A stretch of DNA of 64,000 nucleotides from Sinotaia quadrata (Eukaryota; Mollusca; Gastropoda; Architaenioglossa; Viviparidae): assembly GCA_028829895.1 (NCBI GenBank), contig CM054179.1, positions 34,968,617 through 35,032,616 of the forward strand, in the 5' to 3' direction. The translations under genes and the position numbers were made by a program. Shown here piece by piece: positions 61,675 through 64,000 of the stretch. Each line of letters opens with the position of its first letter. Position 1 is the first letter of the stretch. Under the pieces are notes generated by a model that saw only the letters and a program-made list of their open reading frames with translations, was not told the origin of the DNA and ran no database searches.

Positions 61675-62962
61675 TGTGGTGGGGTAAATTTGTCTATTCC
61701 TTATTTTGCATTTAATTGTTGTATAAATTGTAAAACTGTCAAGGTGGTCTGACCTTGGGCATGCCATTTGATGATACAATATATTGTTTACTTCCAACTC
61801 TGACACTTACAATATAAGATGAGAATATGCTAGAAATTGTTGATGTAATGTAAACTAATCTAACAGGGTGAGTAGGTTTATTTATCTGATGATTATGATT
61901 TACGGAAACGAAGCCAGCCAATAGGCTGTGATCCAAAAGTTTACCTGCTGTAGAAAATTGTATTTCTGATTACTTGAATTTGAAGTGGCAAAGAAGTCTG
62001 GCCTTGAAAGGCGGCCATTAGTTTAATTGGTAAAGCAACCTTACTCTCCTGGTGTTAATTGAATCTCCTGATTCACTGATTGTAAACTGCTATGACTGAC
62101 TGTGGCAGATGCGGGAAGCAGTGAATGTAAGTTTAAAGGAATACACTACACTCCTTTGATGTATCGTGGCAAAGTATGCTGATTACATCAGGCAATTTCT
62201 GGTACAGTGAAGTTACTAGAAATCACTACAATTGTTGTTCTGCTTGAAGGAACTGACACGGGGGGAAAAGGACGCCCACATTGGCGTCGAGAGAATAATA
62301 GTGCATCAGTTTTTTCGACGTGTGCAGAGAGAGACACATGTTGACGTGGACAATAAACTTGTGACATTGTTGCAAAAGTGCACAAAAGACAGCACTTAAT
62401 TCAGGTTATGTACAAACTATTATCACTATCACTAATAACTGAATTTATGGTCTTTGACAAGAAATACCCTGTATTTAAATTGACACTATAGTAGTATAGT
62501 GAATTGTATTTTAGGCTATAAGACGGTGTTGTACAGAAATTATGCGAACATTGTTTCATGGAAATTTTGATGACAAGTAAAACTTTTCATTGTATTTGTC
62601 ATATGTATATTTGATCGTTGATTTAATAAATTTATTGACCTTCTTACATATATTTAAAAGCTTAAGCTGGAGAAGAAAGTAGGTGGATGGAGGCTCGCTA
62701 AATATAGATTAAAGATGGATGTTTCTTCTCTTTTAATAAGACGTTTTCCACCTGTTGTGTGACAGTAAATGTTATCTTAATTTAGTGAAAGAGAGAAAAC
62801 TTTTACAACCTTCGCATATCCGCCAAATGAGAGAGATGTGTGGTGTAGGAGAATATTTAGTAATAACATAAATTAAAATTCTCATCACTTGTAATTAATT
62901 ATGAATGATTAATTAATGAATAATAATAATTATTATTAACTAAGTAACGGGTTGGCATCACT
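61675..62962 (+). mobile_element. Solo LTR (1288 bp), reference copy of the family
   Basis: Begins TGTGGTGGGGTAAATTTG and ends GGCATCACT. It is flanked on both sides by TATAG, contains TTTAATAAATTTATTG (an AATAAA poly(A) signal) near 62622, and shares landmark order with five other segments in the window. TG at the start, CACA at the better-preserved 3' end (41893), a 5-bp duplication and a poly(A) signal together fit a solo LTR left after recombination of a full element. No coding region is present or expected. Confidence 0.75.
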
Positions 62963-62967
62963 TATAG
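62963..62967. repeat. Right target-site duplication TATAG
   Basis: Second copy of TATAG, immediately after the element's CACT end. Confidence 0.6.
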
Positions 62968-63125
62968 TAAGTAATGTTTTTATGATAAAAGTTATATTGA
63001 TTCCTTCCACGTACTTCACTTGTTAAAAGTGTTCTGTTACTTACTTTTGATGTTATTTTAGTGTTCCTTTTTGCCTGTTACCATGAATGAAATGTCACCT
63101 TACCGACTATTTTAATATTATTGAT
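62968..63125. other. Spacer
   Basis: Unique AT-rich sequence. Confidence 0.4.
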
Positions 63126-63270
63126 CTACCATTTTGTAGATGCATGTATATAGAGCCTACTCATTATGACGTGCCATTTTGTAGATATATGTATATAGAG
63201 CCTACTCATTATGACGTACCATTTTGTAGATACATGTATATAGAGCCTACTCATTATGACGTGCCATTTT
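63126..63270. repeat. 45-bp minisatellite, ~3 copies
   Basis: Unit contains ACCATTTTGTAGATACATGT, ATATAGAGCCTACTCATTAT and GACGT; in-frame periodic plus ORF is an artefact. Confidence 0.95.
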
Positions 63271-63289
63271 CCATGCAAGAGTTAAAGTG

Positions 63290-63735
63290 TTATAAAGTGC
63301 AGTTATTTATGTGTGTTGACGTGTTATTCAGCGCAGTTATGCCTGTGTGTTGATGTGTTATTCAGTGCAGTTATTCATGGATGTTGACGTGTTATTAAGT
63401 GTAGTTATTCATATGCGTTGACATGTTATTAAGTGCATTTATTCATGTGTTGACGTGCTATTAAATGCAGCTATTTATGTGTGTTGACGTGCTATTAAGT
63501 GCATTATTCATGTGTGTTGACATGTTATTAAGTGCATTATTCATGTGTTGACGTGCTATTAAGTGCATTATTCATGTGTGTTGACGTGCTATTAAGTGCA
63601 TTATTCATGTGTGTTGACGTGTTAATAAGTGCATTATTCATGTGTTGACGTGCTATTAAGTGCATTATTCATGTGTGTTGTCGTGCTATTAAGTGCATTA
63701 TTCATGTGTGTTGACGTGCTATTAACTGTCATCTT
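63290..63735. repeat. ~33-bp minisatellite, ~13 copies
   Basis: Unit contains GTGTTGACGTGCTATTAAGT and GCATTATTCATGT. Left copies are more diverged; right copies alternate between units with GTGTGTTGACG and shorter ones with GTGTTGACG. Confidence 0.93.
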
Positions 63736-64000
63736 CCAAGCTTTATTTTCACTTTAAATGTTATATCGATACTAAATGTTGATATGTAATATGTGTCTGC
63801 TTCCTTCTTCCAAGTTACTTGTTGATTTGTTATTAAGTACATTACCAGTTTCGATACTATTTATGACACGTTCGTATTAGCTTAGTTTTGACGTGTAATA
63901 TGTGTCAGGCTCCATGTTACCTTTTGATGTGTTGTAAAGTGTCTGGTTCCCTCTTACCTATTGACGTGTAATATGTGTCAGACTCCATGTTACCTTTTGA
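63736..64000. repeat. Degenerate continuation of repeat DNA to window end
   Basis: Phrases GTAATATGTGTCAG-CTCCATG and TTACCTTTTGATGTGTTATTAAG recur two to three times; the array is cut by the window edge. Confidence 0.6.

Overview
This window looks like intergenic or intronic DNA from an animal nuclear genome. It is AT-rich and packed with microsatellites and minisatellites. It also carries animal-type retroelement relics and a tRNA-derived SINE-like sequence. No operon, Shine-Dalgarno context, long intact gene, rRNA or functional tRNA was recognised. The repeat style (long GATA, CA/TG and CT/GA tracts plus many 17-95 bp minisatellites) and the retroelement types fit a mollusc, perhaps a coleoid cephalopod. 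That placement is inference, because no diagnostic host gene is present.

Layout. 1-25 kb is mostly minisatellite arrays (units of 30, ~42, 46, 39, 24, 41, 31, 17, ~44-56, 62, 42, ~26, 37, 83 and 54 bp) separated by AT-rich unique DNA. A CpG-richer patch at 12.0-12.24 kb has an open minus-strand frame ending at a GTAAGT donor. Around 18.9-20.6 kb a 37-bp array is split by a 1.23-kb TG...CA insertion. 25.4-27.8 kb holds three same-strand 3' fragments of a non-LTR retrotransposon with a CCHC knuckle and a restriction-like endonuclease. They lie end to end, each 5' end abutting the (AAT)n tail of the next.

28.6-33.6 kb, 41.8 kb and 59.4-63.0 kb share a dispersed LTR-like family. The best copy (61675-62962) is flanked by the 5-bp direct repeat TATAG and looks like a solo LTR. 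36-48 kb has more minisatellites, a possible terminal exon (39.7 kb), a regulatory-looking patch (43.6-43.75 kb), a CpG-dense coding-like patch starting at an ATGGCGGCGG context (45.2-45.6 kb) and a tRNA-derived SINE (47.1 kb). 49.2-50.77 kb is a decayed Ty3/Gypsy pol in which protease is followed by integrase with no reverse transcriptase between. 51-64 kb returns to microsatellites and arrays of 39, ~58, ~56, 48, 65, 45 and 33 bp.

The only protein-coding sequence assigned to a family is retroelement-derived and broken. Host coding content is limited to a few short candidate exons of unknown identity, offered at low confidence. Repeat boundaries are by eye and good to a few bases, except in degenerate arrays, where they are approximate.
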